Program-made: the position numbers and the translations under genes
Notes under the pieces: model-generated
Told to the model about the DNA's origin: nothing
Databases searched by the model: none
Seen by the model: the letters and a program-made list of their open reading frames with translations, nothing else
Shown here: piece by piece, positions 18,792 to 27,952 of the stretch
How positions within the stretch are numbered: the stretch's first letter is position 1
Layout of the letters: every line of letters begins with the position of its first letter
Assembly (NCBI GenBank): GCA_027366525.1
Contig: DAHXKG010000002.1
Span: 62,001 to 126,000 of the forward strand
DNA from: a candidate division FCPU426 bacterium
GTDB taxonomy: Bacteria; Oederibacteriota; Muellerivitia; Muellerivitales; DAHXKG01
Direction: 5' to 3'
DNA length: 64,000 nt

Positions 18792-19563
18792 TGCGACGTA
18801 TGCGTTCAATTCTAAAAGATTTTCCAGTTTCTTCATTGATAGAAATGGTTACTGCTTGAAATACATAGGGTGGCTCTTCAGCACCTTCAAATCTAGTTGG
18901 AGCGGCTGTTAAAAATCGTTGAATCACCATTTCTTTTTTTACTCCAATGACAGAATTGGTGCACCCAGTCATGCCGATATCGGTTAAATAGGCAGTTCCA
19001 CGCGGAAGAATTTCTTCATCGGCGGTCATGATATGAGTGTGCGTTCCAGTTACAGATGATACACGGCCATCAAGATACCAAGCTAGCGCTCTTTTTTCAC
19101 TGGTGGCTTCAGCATGCATATCAACAATAATAATTTTTGCCTTATTTTCGATTTCTTGAAGTATCGAATCAGCAGTTTTAAATGGGCAATCAATGGGATA
19201 CATAAAAACTCTACCCATTAAATTTATAACAGCGATGGGAATGTTTTTACAAGAATAAATTCCAAATCCAGTTCCCAAATTACCAGATGGATAGTTATGA
19301 GGACGTAATAACCGGGGATCCTTTCCTAGCACTTCTTTTACTTCCTTCTTAGCCCATATATGATTTCCACTGGTAACTACATTAATACCCATTGATAATA
19401 ATTCTTGAAAAGACTCTGGCTGGATACCAACTCCACCCGCAAGATTTTCACCATTAGCAACAATAAAATCGATGGAACATTCATTTTTTATCTGATTGAG
19501 GCAATTGCGGAGTACTTGACGTCCAGGTTTTCCGACAATATCTCCAATTATCAAGATATTCAT
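18781..19563 (-). CDS. ymdB: YmdB-family metallophosphoesterase
   Basis: Calcineurin-like phosphoesterase of the YmdB family, whose members hydrolyse 2',3'-cyclic nucleotides; 260 residues. Metal-binding motifs are GDIVGKPGR at the N terminus, NGEN, SGNHIW, DMHAEATSEK and GTHTHIMTAD. GAGGGG lies just before the ATG. It is the last gene of the 6S RNA - fau - ymdB group on this strand. In Bacillus ymdB follows rny; no rny is present here. Confidence 0.92.
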   Translation of the reverse strand: MNILIIGDIVGKPGRQVLRNCLNQIKNECSIDFIVANGENLAGGVGIQPESFQELLSMGINVVTSGNHIWAKKEVKEVLGKDPRLLRPHNYPSGNLGTGFGIYSCKNIPIAVINLMGRVFMYPIDCPFKTADSILQEIENKAKIIIVDMHAEATSEKRALAWYLDGRVSSVTGTHTHIMTADEEILPRGTAYLTDIGMTGCTNSVIGVKKEMVIQRFLTAAPTRFEGAEEPPYVFQAVTISINEETGKSFRIERIRRTIF

Positions 19564-19659
19564 TTTCCCCTCAATTTATTTCTTATGAAAGAAAGATTGT
19601 GAAACATGAGACATAATTGCTAAAGTATACATTATTTAAGATGAAAATACATATTGGTT

Positions 19660-20226
19660 TTAACAGTTGACTATTCTTTTTTCGCTAAGGATAAATTGAA
19701 TAGGAATATCATAGCTTAACACCGGGATTTCAGGAAAAATTTGAAAATCATAACAAACTCCATAAATTAAGCACTTTGGATTAAGCAAAGGTAATAGACG
19801 ATCATAAAATCCTTTTCCATGTCCCAAACGATTGCCGTTCAAATCAAAGGCTAAACCTGGAACTAATAGTATTTCAATATCATGAAGCATTTTTTTTCGT
19901 TTTGTCCTAGGTTCTAAAATATTAAATTTTCCTTTATCTAATAAACGTAGATCTTTGATATGGGAAAAAAATAAATTCGATTTTTCGATGAATGGTAAAA
20001 ATAATTTTTTTTTGGAATCTAATATTTTATAAAGTATGGGCTGAATTTGAATTTCCAATGGAGTTGGGTAAAAGGCAGCAATGTTTTTAAAGTGAATTGG
20101 GAAAATATTTTTTTCAAAATTTGAATATAATTTCTCAGAACTATTTTTTATAAAATGATTGGATAAACAAGCTAGCTTTTTTGAAATTTTTTTTCGGATT
20201 AAATTTTTTTTTTGGTTTATTTCCAT
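19660..20226 (-). CDS. fau: 5-formyltetrahydrofolate cyclo-ligase
   Basis: ATP-dependent enzyme converting 5-formyl-THF to 5,10-methenyl-THF; 188 residues. The family signature GHGKGFYDRLLP is near the C terminus, preceded by VPGLAFDLNGNRLG. The N terminus is Lys-rich (IRKKISKKL), as usual. It lies downstream of the 6S RNA on the same strand, the arrangement known from gammaproteobacteria (ssrS-ygfA). That supports both calls. Confidence 0.93.
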   Translation of the reverse strand: MEINQKKNLIRKKISKKLACLSNHFIKNSSEKLYSNFEKNIFPIHFKNIAAFYPTPLEIQIQPILYKILDSKKKLFLPFIEKSNLFFSHIKDLRLLDKGKFNILEPRTKRKKMLHDIEILLVPGLAFDLNGNRLGHGKGFYDRLLPLLNPKCLIYGVCYDFQIFPEIPVLSYDIPIQFILSEKRIVNC

Positions 20227-20240
20227 AATTATCTTTTAAT

Positions 20241-20260
20241 AACACAAGTATTTTTGTGTT
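20241..20260 (-). other. Stem-loop between 6S RNA and fau
   Basis: A 7-bp inverted repeat (AACACAA / TTGTGTT) with a 6-base loop sits 15 bases ahead of the fau start. No long T-run follows on the minus strand. It might be a leader structure or an RNA-processing site; function unknown. Confidence 0.3.
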
Positions 20261-20454
20261 TCAATTTTATATGTTTGACTAAAAGCAACAAGACGACTAA
20301 GTGCTAGAGGCATGAACATAATGATGAGTGAAATAAGAATTTTTTTGAGTTAGCAGACATTTAATTTTAAAATTTTTAAAACCAACCAAATGGATTCAAT
20401 TTATAGCTTTGCACAATTTATAAACTAAACGTGGTACGATTTCCATCGTTGTAT

Positions 20455-20640
20455 TCATTCTCCGCTTGTGTCGGTTGCTGCAGTACTTTTTTTGAGACCT
20501 GATATGATCAGGTGGGTACTTATCGCCAAGGTTCTTTTGAGTTCCAATTTGGAACTGCATCCCCATGTCGGTGCAAGCACCCGTTAATTTGTTTGTGGCT
20601 CAAAAATTTCCCACATCAATTGTCGAACACGGCAGAGAAC
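20455..20640 (-). ncRNA. ssrS: 6S RNA
   Basis: About 186 nt read on the minus strand. The 5' end (GTTCTCTGCCGTGTTCG) pairs with the 3' end (CGACACAAGCGGAGAAT) in a long, slightly interrupted closing stem. Internal 6S-like landmarks are TGAGCC on the 5' side of the central region and a stable hairpin ACCTGAT-CAT-ATCAGGT on the 3' side, at the place where E. coli 6S has its CCUUGAACC hairpin. A strong promoter lies directly upstream and fau directly downstream. 6S RNA binds the housekeeping RNA polymerase by mimicking an open promoter. The family call is by structure and synteny; a covariance-model search was not possible. Confidence 0.85.
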
Positions 20641-20648
20641 TATTTATT

Positions 20649-20676
20649 ATTTTATCTTTATTTGTAATCTTGTCAA
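20649..20676 (-). promoter_or_regulatory. Sigma-70-type promoter of 6S RNA
   Basis: On the minus strand: -35 TTGACA (20671-20676), 16-base spacer, -10 TAAAAT (20649-20654), then 8 bases to the first base of the predicted 6S RNA at 20640. The -35 is a perfect consensus. Confidence 0.75.
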
Positions 20677-20811
20677 TTATTTGTAGTAGCTACATTGGTT
20701 ATTGAAAATTTAATTTTTAAAATATATTTTATCAAGATTTATTTTATGTAAAATTGAGTACTATTTCTATACTATGTTTATGAATGCTGAATAATAAATT
20801 AAGGTTTGAAT

Positions 20812-21072
20812 GTGTTAAAAACAAAAATTAGCGTATACAATATGTCTGCTTTGACAATTAGTATGCTGATTTTAATTTCGCTTGCTCTTTTACCAATTAT
20901 AGTTTTAGTAGCCATTTTTATTTTAATTATCAGTGCAATGGTAAGGATAAAAAATATTTTAATTAATCACCATAGAAAAGCTGAAGAAGTAATTCAAAAA
21001 CCAGAACAGACCTTTTCAGATTTTCAGACAATTGATGTTTATTACGAAGCGCATGATGAACTCAAAAAATAA
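20812..21072 (+). CDS. Small membrane protein, function unknown
   Basis: About 86 residues. One long hydrophobic stretch (about residues 10-44, LTISMLILISLALLPIIVLVAIFILII) could form one or two helices; a basic then acidic cytoplasmic-type tail follows. GTG at 20812 is preferred because AAGG lies 7 bases upstream; the TTG at 20806 is too close to it. The gene ends 19 bases before the preferred glgP start, so the two are probably co-transcribed. I do not recognise the family. Confidence 0.6.
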   Translation: MLKTKISVYNMSALTISMLILISLALLPIIVLVAIFILIISAMVRIKNILINHHRKAEEVIQKPEQTFSDFQTIDVYYEAHDELKK

Positions 21073-21091
21073 AATTTTAAAGGGGACAACA

Positions 21092-23560
21092 TTGGCCGAA
21101 GCTGTACATAAATTTAAATCTTGTACGATGGACACGATTAAAGAAGGCGTTCAAAATCATTTGAAATATCGATTAGCTAAAGAAATGGTAACATCGACTA
21201 TTTATGATAATTATCTAAGTCTAGCATACACGATTCGAGACAGATTGGTTGATAATTGGTTAAAATCTCAGAAGAAATATCGTAGTGAAAAAGTAAGACG
21301 AGTATATTATCTATCCTTGGAATTCCTTATGGGTAGAACACTCGGTAATTCAATTATTAATTTAGGCCTTGAAAATGCAGTTACACAAGCGTTAGATGAT
21401 TTGGGAATGACACTAGAGGATTTGAGAGAAGCGGAGTTGGATGCTGGACTGGGCAATGGAGGGTTAGGAAGGCTAGCGGCATGTTTTATGGATTCTTTAG
21501 CTACATTAGAAATTCCAGCTTATGGATATGGAATTCGTTATGAATATGGAATTTTCCATCAAAAAATTATTCAAGGGAATCAAATTGAAGAGCCCGATGA
21601 ATGGCTTTCAAGAGAAAATCCATGGGAAATAGCACGTCCAGAATATAATTTCCGAGTTAAATTTGGTGGAAGAGTGGTTTCTAGAATTAATCATGCCGGA
21701 AGATTGATTTTTGACTGGATGGATACAGAAGATGTTTTAGCGACGGCATTTGATACTCCTATTCCTGGATATCAAAATAAAACAGTTAATAATTTAAGAT
21801 TATGGGCGGCTAAGGCGACTCAAGAATTTGATTTGGATTTTTTTAATCAAGGCAATTATTTTGCAGCAACTTCAAAAAAAACAGAAAGCGAGACAATATC
21901 TAAAGTATTGTATCCAAACGATAATAGCCCCGAAGGTCGGGTTTTGCGTTTGAAACAGCAATATTTTTTTGTTTCAGCATCAATTCAAGACATAATTCGT
22001 AGATTTTACAGAGAACATGATAATTTGAAGGAATTACCAAATTATGCTGTCATTCAACTAAATGATACGCATCCAACCATTGCTATTGTAGAACTATTAA
22101 GAATTCTTATTGATGATGAGTTTTTTGAATGGGATGACGCGTGGAATATTGTAAAAAAAGTTTTTGCTTATACGAATCATACTTTATTACCAGAAGCTTT
22201 GGAAAAATGGCCTGTTAACTTATTTAATCAATTATTTCCAAGGCATTTGCAATTGATTCAAGAAATCAATTCAAGATTTATAAAAGAAATTTCCAAACGG
22301 TTTCCCGCAGATATTGAAAGAATAAAAAGAGTGTCCATATTTGAAGAATCAATCGAACAACAAATTCGGATGGCTCATTTAGCCATTATTGGATCATTTT
22401 CTATTAATGGTGTTTCAGAGTTACACACGGAACTTTTAAAGAAAACAGTTGTTCCGGATTTTTATGATATATATCCAGAAAAATTTAATAATAAAACTAA
22501 TGGTATTACGCAACGACGGTGGTTAAAAAAATGCAATCCTTCTTTGTCACAACTAATTAGTTCTCATATTGGTAATGAGTGGATCAAAGACTTATATAAG
22601 TTAAAAAAGCTTGAGGGATTAATTGACAACAAGGAATTTATTAAAGAATGGATCGAAGTAAAACAAAAAAACAAGGAAAAACTTGCACAATTAATATTTA
22701 ATGAACAAAGCTTAACTATTTCAGTCAATTCAATGTTTGATGTTCAAGTTAAGCGAATTCATGAATATAAACGGCAACTTCTAAATATTTTGCATGCGAT
22801 CTCTTTGTATCAGAAAATTAAAGAAAATCCATCGGAGTCTTTTGTACCAAGAACTATTTTATTTGGTGGGAAAGCAGCTCCTGGATATCTAAAAGCAAAA
22901 TTGATTATACGATTTATATGTTCAGTTGCAGAAGTTATTAACAGTGATTCCGATGCGAAAAATAAATTGTCCATTGCTTTTTTACCTAATTATCGTGTCT
23001 CATTAGCTGAAAAAATAATACCGGCAACAGACTTATCAGAGCAAATTTCAACAGCGGGGAAAGAAGCCTCTGGAACAGGCAATATGAAATTTGCACTTAA
23101 TGGTGCATTAACAATTGGAACGCTAGATGGCGCAAATATAGAAATACAACGGGAAGTTGGAGAAAAAAATATCTTTATTTTTGGGTTAACGGCTGATGAA
23201 ATTTCAAAAATGAAAAAAATTGGATACAATCCACGCAGTTATTATGAAAAATCATCAAAATTAAAGAAAGTATTAAATTGGATTTCAAGTGGCTTTTTTT
23301 CTCCGGACAATCCGGACCTATTTAAACCAATTTCTCATTGGCTATTAGAAACCGATGAATACATGCTTTTGGCTGATTTTGATTCTTATTTAAAGTGCCA
23401 AGAACAGGTTTCGGCAATTTATACCGATCAAGTAAAATGGACGCAAATGGCGATTCGAAATGTGGCTAATATGGGGAAGTTTTCAAGTGATCGTGCGATT
23501 TCTGAGTACTGTAAGGATATTTGGAATATAAAACCAGTTTCGATCGAATCATCCAAGTAG
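21092..23560 (+). CDS. glgP: Glycogen/starch phosphorylase
   Basis: Releases glucose-1-phosphate from alpha-1,4-glucan; 822 residues from TTG at 21092. The frame opens earlier (ATGs at 21053 and 21056), but AAAGGGG at 21079-21085 sits 6 bases before this TTG, and the resulting length equals the usual ~815. Conserved parts are YLSLEFLMGRTLGN, ELDAGLGNGGLGRLAACF, NDTHPTIA and the PLP lysine at about residue 666 in EASGTGNMKFALNGAL. No other glycogen gene is nearby. Confidence 0.95.
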   Translation: MAEAVHKFKSCTMDTIKEGVQNHLKYRLAKEMVTSTIYDNYLSLAYTIRDRLVDNWLKSQKKYRSEKVRRVYYLSLEFLMGRTLGNSIINLGLENAVTQALDDLGMTLEDLREAELDAGLGNGGLGRLAACFMDSLATLEIPAYGYGIRYEYGIFHQKIIQGNQIEEPDEWLSRENPWEIARPEYNFRVKFGGRVVSRINHAGRLIFDWMDTEDVLATAFDTPIPGYQNKTVNNLRLWAAKATQEFDLDFFNQGNYFAATSKKTESETISKVLYPNDNSPEGRVLRLKQQYFFVSASIQDIIRRFYREHDNLKELPNYAVIQLNDTHPTIAIVELLRILIDDEFFEWDDAWNIVKKVFAYTNHTLLPEALEKWPVNLFNQLFPRHLQLIQEINSRFIKEISKRFPADIERIKRVSIFEESIEQQIRMAHLAIIGSFSINGVSELHTELLKKTVVPDFYDIYPEKFNNKTNGITQRRWLKKCNPSLSQLISSHIGNEWIKDLYKLKKLEGLIDNKEFIKEWIEVKQKNKEKLAQLIFNEQSLTISVNSMFDVQVKRIHEYKRQLLNILHAISLYQKIKENPSESFVPRTILFGGKAAPGYLKAKLIIRFICSVAEVINSDSDAKNKLSIAFLPNYRVSLAEKIIPATDLSEQISTAGKEASGTGNMKFALNGALTIGTLDGANIEIQREVGEKNIFIFGLTADEISKMKKIGYNPRSYYEKSSKLKKVLNWISSGFFSPDNPDLFKPISHWLLETDEYMLLADFDSYLKCQEQVSAIYTDQVKWTQMAIRNVANMGKFSSDRAISEYCKDIWNIKPVSIESSK

Positions 23561-23619
23561 TTTTTTTAGGTACAAGTTTTGTCGTAAAAATCAATTTACA
23601 CTCCATTTCCAGAATTTTT

Positions 23620-23672
23620 CAAATTGAAAAAAGAATATCAAGGAACCTTGAGAATCAATTTGCTTTTTTTTT
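23620..23672 (+). terminator. Candidate rho-independent terminator after glgP
   Basis: Nested inverted repeats: outer CAAATTG (23620-23626) with CAATTTG (23656-23662), and inner TCAAGG-AA-CCTTGA (23638-23651). After one C they are followed by nine T residues (23664-23672). The internal loop is asymmetric, so stability is moderate. Confidence 0.5.
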
Positions 23673-23739
23673 GACATGTTGAAATATTTAAATTTTCTTT
23701 TCTATTAAGCTTTTCAATTCATCTGTATTATTATTATTT

Positions 23740-25791
23740 GTGAATAAAAAAATGCACTTATTTGAAAAAAAACTAATTATTGGTATTTTTTATCATTTAA
23801 ATCAAAAGGGGCTGGAATTTCACGGCGAATTTTTAATGATTGGAAAGGAGAAATTCAAAACAACACCTTTGTATGGTCAATTTATTGTTGTTGAACTTGA
23901 TACAGAGCATGAAGCATTATTAGGTCGCATTATTTCATATGATCTTGAACCAATCGATATTAGATTTTTCAAAAAAATGAATAAAAAATCAAATGTGTTA
24001 TTAAAAGGAGAGACGATTTATAAAATTCACATTCGATTTTTAGGTATCTTAAGAGAAAATTTTGATTCGATTAGGTTTAGTGCATCATATCGAAAATTCC
24101 CCCGAGAAGGGAATCGAGTTTCTTTTCTTTCATATACTATTTTATATGAACTTTTAAACAATCCTAAATTCGGATCAGTTATTGGGCATTTTTCACTTGG
24201 AGAACATGTATTTAATTCTAAAATGTCAAATTTAATTTCCAATAAAAATATTCCAACAATTCCAGTGCGATTTTCGCTTGATCATTTGGTGTCCAAACGA
24301 TCGTTCATTTTTGCGAGGGCAGGTTTTGGGAAATCTAACTTAAATAAATTACTATTTAGTCAACTATATTTAAACACTCCTATGATTCAAACAAAAAATA
24401 ACCATAAATCACTAGTTGGAACAATTATTTTTGATTCAGATGGAGAATATTTTTGGCCGGATGTTAAAGGCAGGCCTGGATTATGTGATGTTCCACATCT
24501 TAGAGATCAATTGGTAATATTTACGCCGCGAGAATCTCCAAGTCAATTTTATGATTCATTTAAAGTAGGAGGTGTTAGGCTCGATATACGACGGTTAAAT
24601 CCAGCGGATGTCATTGCCATTGCTTTGGGTTTAGATAAGCAGAATCAACAAAATATTCGAAAGCTACGAGGATTAAACTTAAATGCATGGGAAGAATTAG
24701 TAAACTTAGTAGATTTAAATGGGCATATGACCTCACTCTCGGAAATTTGTAGAATTTTGCAATTAAATGAATCGCAACAAGAAATGGAGGCAATGGCTGC
24801 TAGGGCAAATATGACTGAAATTGTTAAGATGTTACATGAGAGATCAAGTCGATTAATGGATCTGTTAATTCAGGCTTTAACTGATGGCAAATTATGTATT
24901 ATTGATGTTTCCCAAATGCGCAGACAGCAAGCGCTTGTACTAGCAGGTTTAATTTTAAAAAAAATATTTGATAAAAATCAAAAGCAGTTTACATCAGCAA
25001 CATCAAAAATGATTCCAACAATTGCAGTGGTGGAAGAAGCTCAAACAATTTTAAATAAATCCTCAACATCCTTAGATCCATTTATTACCTGGGTAAAAGA
25101 AGGACGAAAATATGATTTAGGTATTTTTTTAATTACCCAACAGCCAGGTAGCATCCCTTCGGAAATTTTAAGCCAAGGAGACAACTGGTTTGTATTTCAT
25201 CTTTTATCAATGCTTGACTTAATAAGTGTCAAAAAAGCTAATTCAAATTTTGGTGAAGACATTTTAAGTTCGCTTTTAAATGAATCTATTCCTGGACAAG
25301 GATTTTTTTGGAGTTCTGCGAATCAAAATGCATTTCCAGTGCCAATTCGAATTTTGTCATTTGAAAATATGTATTCCGTTTTAGATCCGAATTATAATAA
25401 AGAGGCAATTATTACTTATGCGTATAAGAAAAGAAATAGTATTATTTCAAACATAAAAAAAGAAGGCATAGATTCTGAGGTGGTGTCTCAAAATAATGTT
25501 GAAAATCTTAATACACTTGATGATATTGAATATCAAGTAATCCAAAAATTATCTAAGGATGCATTGATAACAAATATCACTGAAGAGGGGATTCCTTGGG
25601 GAAGATTAAAAGCTTTTTTTTTAAATTATTTGCCTGAAACTTTTGAGGATCGCGATCAGCTTGCTTTTAATTTAGTTTCAAAAGGTTTAACATCAATTTT
25701 AGGTGATCAAAATATTGGATGGAAGACTTATTATCATTCTAAAAGAAAAACCACATATATCAAAGTCCTGAAAAAACTGGATGGAGTATAA
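23740..25791 (+). CDS. HerA/FtsK-type ATPase (DUF87-like), orphan
   Basis: 683 residues. The N terminus (about 30-130) looks like a HAS-barrel-type beta domain. A RecA-like ATPase follows, with Walker A ARAGFGKS (K198), a Walker B-like hydrophobic strand in LCIIDVSQM, and VVEEAQTIL. The sensor/Arg-finger-like stretch is EGRKYDLGIFLITQQPGSIP. This layout is that of HerA DNA translocases, which normally act with NurA nuclease in end resection; no nurA is visible here. A small C-terminal domain (about 590-683) might be a winged helix. The start is GTG at 23740 or ATG at 23752, neither with a good ribosome site. Confidence 0.8.
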   Translation: MNKKMHLFEKKLIIGIFYHLNQKGLEFHGEFLMIGKEKFKTTPLYGQFIVVELDTEHEALLGRIISYDLEPIDIRFFKKMNKKSNVLLKGETIYKIHIRFLGILRENFDSIRFSASYRKFPREGNRVSFLSYTILYELLNNPKFGSVIGHFSLGEHVFNSKMSNLISNKNIPTIPVRFSLDHLVSKRSFIFARAGFGKSNLNKLLFSQLYLNTPMIQTKNNHKSLVGTIIFDSDGEYFWPDVKGRPGLCDVPHLRDQLVIFTPRESPSQFYDSFKVGGVRLDIRRLNPADVIAIALGLDKQNQQNIRKLRGLNLNAWEELVNLVDLNGHMTSLSEICRILQLNESQQEMEAMAARANMTEIVKMLHERSSRLMDLLIQALTDGKLCIIDVSQMRRQQALVLAGLILKKIFDKNQKQFTSATSKMIPTIAVVEEAQTILNKSSTSLDPFITWVKEGRKYDLGIFLITQQPGSIPSEILSQGDNWFVFHLLSMLDLISVKKANSNFGEDILSSLLNESIPGQGFFWSSANQNAFPVPIRILSFENMYSVLDPNYNKEAIITYAYKKRNSIISNIKKEGIDSEVVSQNNVENLNTLDDIEYQVIQKLSKDALITNITEEGIPWGRLKAFFLNYLPETFEDRDQLAFNLVSKGLTSILGDQNIGWKTYYHSKRKTTYIKVLKKLDGV

Positions 25792-25892
25792 AATAAAAAA
25801 TTGAGAGTATCTCAGTGAATTAAAACCAATTAAAGAAATTAGAGTTTTTATAAAGACATATTAGCCAATATTAGACATGTTAAGTGGAAATC

Positions 25893-27077
25893 TTAAAGTA
25901 TACTTATTAACCCCGTTGAGAAAATCAGCAGTAAAAATCCCCAATAAAAAATTTTTTCCCATTGTTTAAGTGCATTTTTCCCCATGATTTTTTTGTTCGA
26001 GGATAAGCATCCCAGCATAATGGCGGGAGCAATTAGAACTAATATTTGTAATACCATAAGATTGAGTACAAGATTTATGAGATTTAAACAAACCATAGGT
26101 ATGATTACAGCTGGAATTGATTCTATCAGATAAATTTTAAACCAGTTTTTTCGATCCAATCCTAGTGAGTCGATTACACTCCAACTGCTACCCAGTGAAA
26201 TGACAATAAGAGCAAGAAAAGAGGAGGAAAGTAAACCTAAAGCAAAGACACTAGGAGCATATTTACCGGCAACTTCAGTGAATGCTTTGGATAAAAGATC
26301 AGGAGATGCAAATTGCAACATTGTCGTATGGATTCCAGTTGTTGCAATAACAATTAAAATCATCAAAATCTCTGAAACGATTGCTCCAATTCCAGTTTCA
26401 ACTCGAATAGCCCAAAGGTCGTTTGCCGTTGTTTTTTTTTCAGAAGTGGCGGATACTTGATAAAAGAGCATGAACGGCATAATTACGGCACCAATATTAG
26501 CTGCTAGTAAAAATATAAAATGTGGTGAACTTGAAAAATAAAATGGGGTAAACGCAATACCTTTTTTCGATGTAAGGAAGGCAGAAATACCGCAAAGGAA
26601 TACAAACAGAATTGAAACGATAAGCAAATACCACTCAATTTGGGTATATTTTTTTTTGTAGACAATAAAAATATGGATCATGAATGCAATTACAACGGAT
26701 ATGTAGGGGGCAATTCCTAAAATTTCGCCCGCAATTGCGATTCCAGAATATTCTGTTATGTAGCTAATGATATCGACTAATGCCATCGGCACAGAAGCCA
26801 AAACAGACATTTTTTTACCATAATTTTTGTGAATTAATTCACCAAGGCCTTGGTTGGTAACTGCACCGACGCGTCCGGCGACTTCTTGTATAAAATACAA
26901 TGGCAAGATGAGAATAATTAAAAACCACACGAGTTTAGTTCCAAAAGTAGCGCCACTTTCAGCCGCAGTAATAATGCTAGCGGCATCGACGTCGGCGATC
27001 ATTACCAACCATGCGGGGCCCCATAGGTTAAATAGTACGGATAGTTTAGAAATTAGTTTTTGTAGTTTATGTTTCAT
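25893..27077 (-). CDS. Nramp-family divalent metal transporter
   Basis: 394 residues, about eleven transmembrane helices. Helix 1 has ADVDAASIITAAESG where classical Nramp has DPGN; helix 6 has GAVIMPF where classical Nramp has ATVMPH, so the metal-coordinating Met is kept while Asn and His are lost. The D-x-D-A-x-S helix-1 variant is, from memory, typical of a broad bacterial subfamily annotated as Nramp-like. A Fur-type palindrome overlaps its promoter, which favours iron or manganese import over other substrates. Substrate not proven. Confidence 0.88.
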   Translation of the reverse strand: MKHKLQKLISKLSVLFNLWGPAWLVMIADVDAASIITAAESGATFGTKLVWFLIILILPLYFIQEVAGRVGAVTNQGLGELIHKNYGKKMSVLASVPMALVDIISYITEYSGIAIAGEILGIAPYISVVIAFMIHIFIVYKKKYTQIEWYLLIVSILFVFLCGISAFLTSKKGIAFTPFYFSSSPHFIFLLAANIGAVIMPFMLFYQVSATSEKKTTANDLWAIRVETGIGAIVSEILMILIVIATTGIHTTMLQFASPDLLSKAFTEVAGKYAPSVFALGLLSSSFLALIVISLGSSWSVIDSLGLDRKNWFKIYLIESIPAVIIPMVCLNLINLVLNLMVLQILVLIAPAIMLGCLSSNKKIMGKNALKQWEKIFYWGFLLLIFSTGLISIL

Positions 27078-27105
27078 GATTGGTTTATAAATTAATAATA
27101 ATGAA

Positions 27106-27124
27106 AATGATTATCATAATCATT
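27106..27124 (-). promoter_or_regulatory. Fur-family operator (perfect 9-1-9 palindrome)
   Basis: AATGATTATCATAATCATT is a perfect palindrome about one central C and closely matches the Fur-box core TGATAATnATTATCA. It covers the -10 hexamer of the Nramp promoter, so binding would repress. Fur is most likely; a manganese- or zinc-sensing Fur paralogue cannot be excluded. Confidence 0.8.
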
Positions 27125-27140
27125 AAATTAATATTGTCAA
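27113..27140 (-). promoter_or_regulatory. Promoter of the Nramp gene
   Basis: Minus strand: -35 TTGACA (27135-27140), 16-base spacer, -10 TATGAT (27113-27118). The Fur-type palindrome lies over the -10 and the expected start point, a standard repressor geometry. Confidence 0.65.
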
Positions 27141-27286
27141 TGCCAATACTGGGGAAAGGAATGCTATTCTTATGATTTTAAACATATATTTGAATTTGAA
27201 GAAGAATAGTTATGGATTAACTAACTTGCGAATGAACTAGATAATCTTTTATAAATTTATTATGAATTGATCGGTGCAAAGGCCAA

Positions 27287-27943
27287 TTAATCTAAGACTG
27301 CATCGATTTTTTTAAATAAAGGATGTAAGCGGTCTTGCAAAAGAGAGTCTAGATTCGATGAAGATGATTGTAATTGAAGCGATTCCATATTTTTTTTAAG
27401 GTTACTAATTTCCAATTGCAACTCAGATATATTTTTTTGAAGCTCAGATTCTGAGGCTACATGATCTGTATTTTTCTTTTCTAATTCAGTAATGGTTTTT
27501 GAAAGGAGTTCTTTATCATGAAGATCTGATTGGAGTTGGTTGATCTCCTCACGATATTTTTTTTCTACATCCTTAAAATCACTAGAGATTTTTTTAAAGC
27601 GATCTAATTCTTGTTGTAAAGATTGTATCTGGTTTTTTAAAAAATCTTGATTTTGATCATCATAGTCTTTGCGCTTTTTTAAATCAGCAACTGATTTTTC
27701 AGAATCTTCTAATTGTTTTTGTAAATTTGATTTATTTTTTTCTAATCGATAAAGTTCATCCGCAATATTTAAAGCGGTTAGAATAGCTACTTTGGTAGCT
27801 GGGACGGATGTTTTTTGGCTTATTTCATTCATCTTGGAATCAACATATTTGGCAAGATCTAGGATATAATCGGCATTCGCTTCACCTTTTAGCGTATATT
27901 CATTACCATAAATTTGAACTGTTACTGATTGTTTATCTAACAT
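27287..27943 (-). CDS. zapA: ZapA-like cell division protein with long coiled coil
   Basis: Residues 1-70 match ZapA, the FtsZ-ring-stabilising protein: VTVQIYGNEYTLKGEA, then YILDLAKYVDSKMNEI and KVAILTALNIADELYRL. Usual ZapA is about 90-110 residues; this one has 218, the extra ~130 being an almost uninterrupted charged coiled coil rich in Gln, Lys and Ser. It is third in the pheT / coiled-coil / zapA set. AAGG lies 5-8 bases before the ATG. Confidence 0.88.
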   Translation of the reverse strand: MLDKQSVTVQIYGNEYTLKGEANADYILDLAKYVDSKMNEISQKTSVPATKVAILTALNIADELYRLEKNKSNLQKQLEDSEKSVADLKKRKDYDDQNQDFLKNQIQSLQQELDRFKKISSDFKDVEKKYREEINQLQSDLHDKELLSKTITELEKKNTDHVASESELQKNISELQLEISNLKKNMESLQLQSSSSNLDSLLQDRLHPLFKKIDAVLD

Positions 27944-27952
27944 AAAAATACC

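Noticed and set aside
23671-23700. TTGACA at 23671 as a promoter for the HerA-like gene
   Set aside because: No acceptable -10 lies 15-19 bases downstream, and the hexamer is part of the T-run of the candidate glgP terminator.
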